A DNA stretch of 5,697 nucleotides from Chloroflexi bacterium RBG_16_64_32 (GTDB lineage: Bacteria > Chloroflexota > Dehalococcoidia > SM23-28-2 > RBG-16-64-32), in contig MGNZ01000040.1 in assembly GCA_001795235.1 (NCBI GenBank), positions 1-5,697 on the forward strand. The letters run 5' to 3'. The position numbers were made by a program, and so were the translations under genes. Below the pieces are notes generated by a model, which worked only from the letters and a program-made list of their open reading frames with translations, did not search any database and was not told the DNA's origin. Positions 5,686 through 5,697 of the stretch are shown piece by piece (within the stretch, counting starts at the first letter, position 1; every line of letters begins with the position of its first letter).

Positions 5686-5697
5686 GAAATTGTACTC

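Overview
This window is one tightly packed gene cluster, entirely on the minus strand and so read from right to left. It is GC-rich (roughly 60-65% by eye). In transcription order it carries rpsB (ribosomal protein S2), tsf (EF-Ts), pyrH (UMP kinase), frr (ribosome recycling factor), uppS (undecaprenyl diphosphate synthase), cdsA (phosphatidate cytidylyltransferase) and dxr (DXP reductoisomerase). dxr runs off the left edge with its last few dozen codons missing. All seven are identified from family motifs in the translations. There are no tRNA or rRNA genes, mobile elements or CRISPR arrays, and no stretch over 300 bases lacks a gene.

Layout. The rightmost ~77 bases (5621-5697) hold a likely sigma70-type promoter with an extended -10, a leader of about 30 nt and a strong Shine-Dalgarno (SD) for rpsB. 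The genes then follow with very small gaps: rpsB-tsf 17 nt, tsf-pyrH 3 nt, pyrH-frr 5 nt (the pyrH stop lies inside the frr SD), frr-uppS 46 nt, uppS-cdsA a 1-nt TGATG overlap, and cdsA-dxr a 16-nt overlap. The only spacer large enough for a second promoter is frr-uppS, and it contains a TATACT hexamer but no clear -35.

How the genes work together. The first four link translation (S2, EF-Ts, RRF) with UMP phosphorylation for nucleotide supply. The last three serve the envelope. Dxr commits carbon to the MEP isoprenoid pathway, UppS makes the C55 lipid carrier for cell-wall polymers, and CdsA makes CDP-diacylglycerol for phospholipids. The order frr-uppS-cdsA-dxr is the one known from Bacillus and many other non-proteobacterial lineages. 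E. coli has frr-dxr-ispU-cdsA. A site-2 protease gene (rseP/rasP) would be expected just beyond the left edge.

Organism. This is a bacterium. High GC, a minimal 167-residue EF-Ts, an S2 with a long acidic Pro/Glu/Ala tail and the Bacillus-like order together suggest Chloroflexota, perhaps a Dehalococcoidia or SAR202-like lineage. That is inference from gene features only, at moderate to low confidence.

No undescribed system is visible. The window is a conserved housekeeping operon, and the points worth a second look are local: the S2 tail, the short EF-Ts, the non-ATG starts, the uppS start and terminal extensions, and the operon-head promoter.
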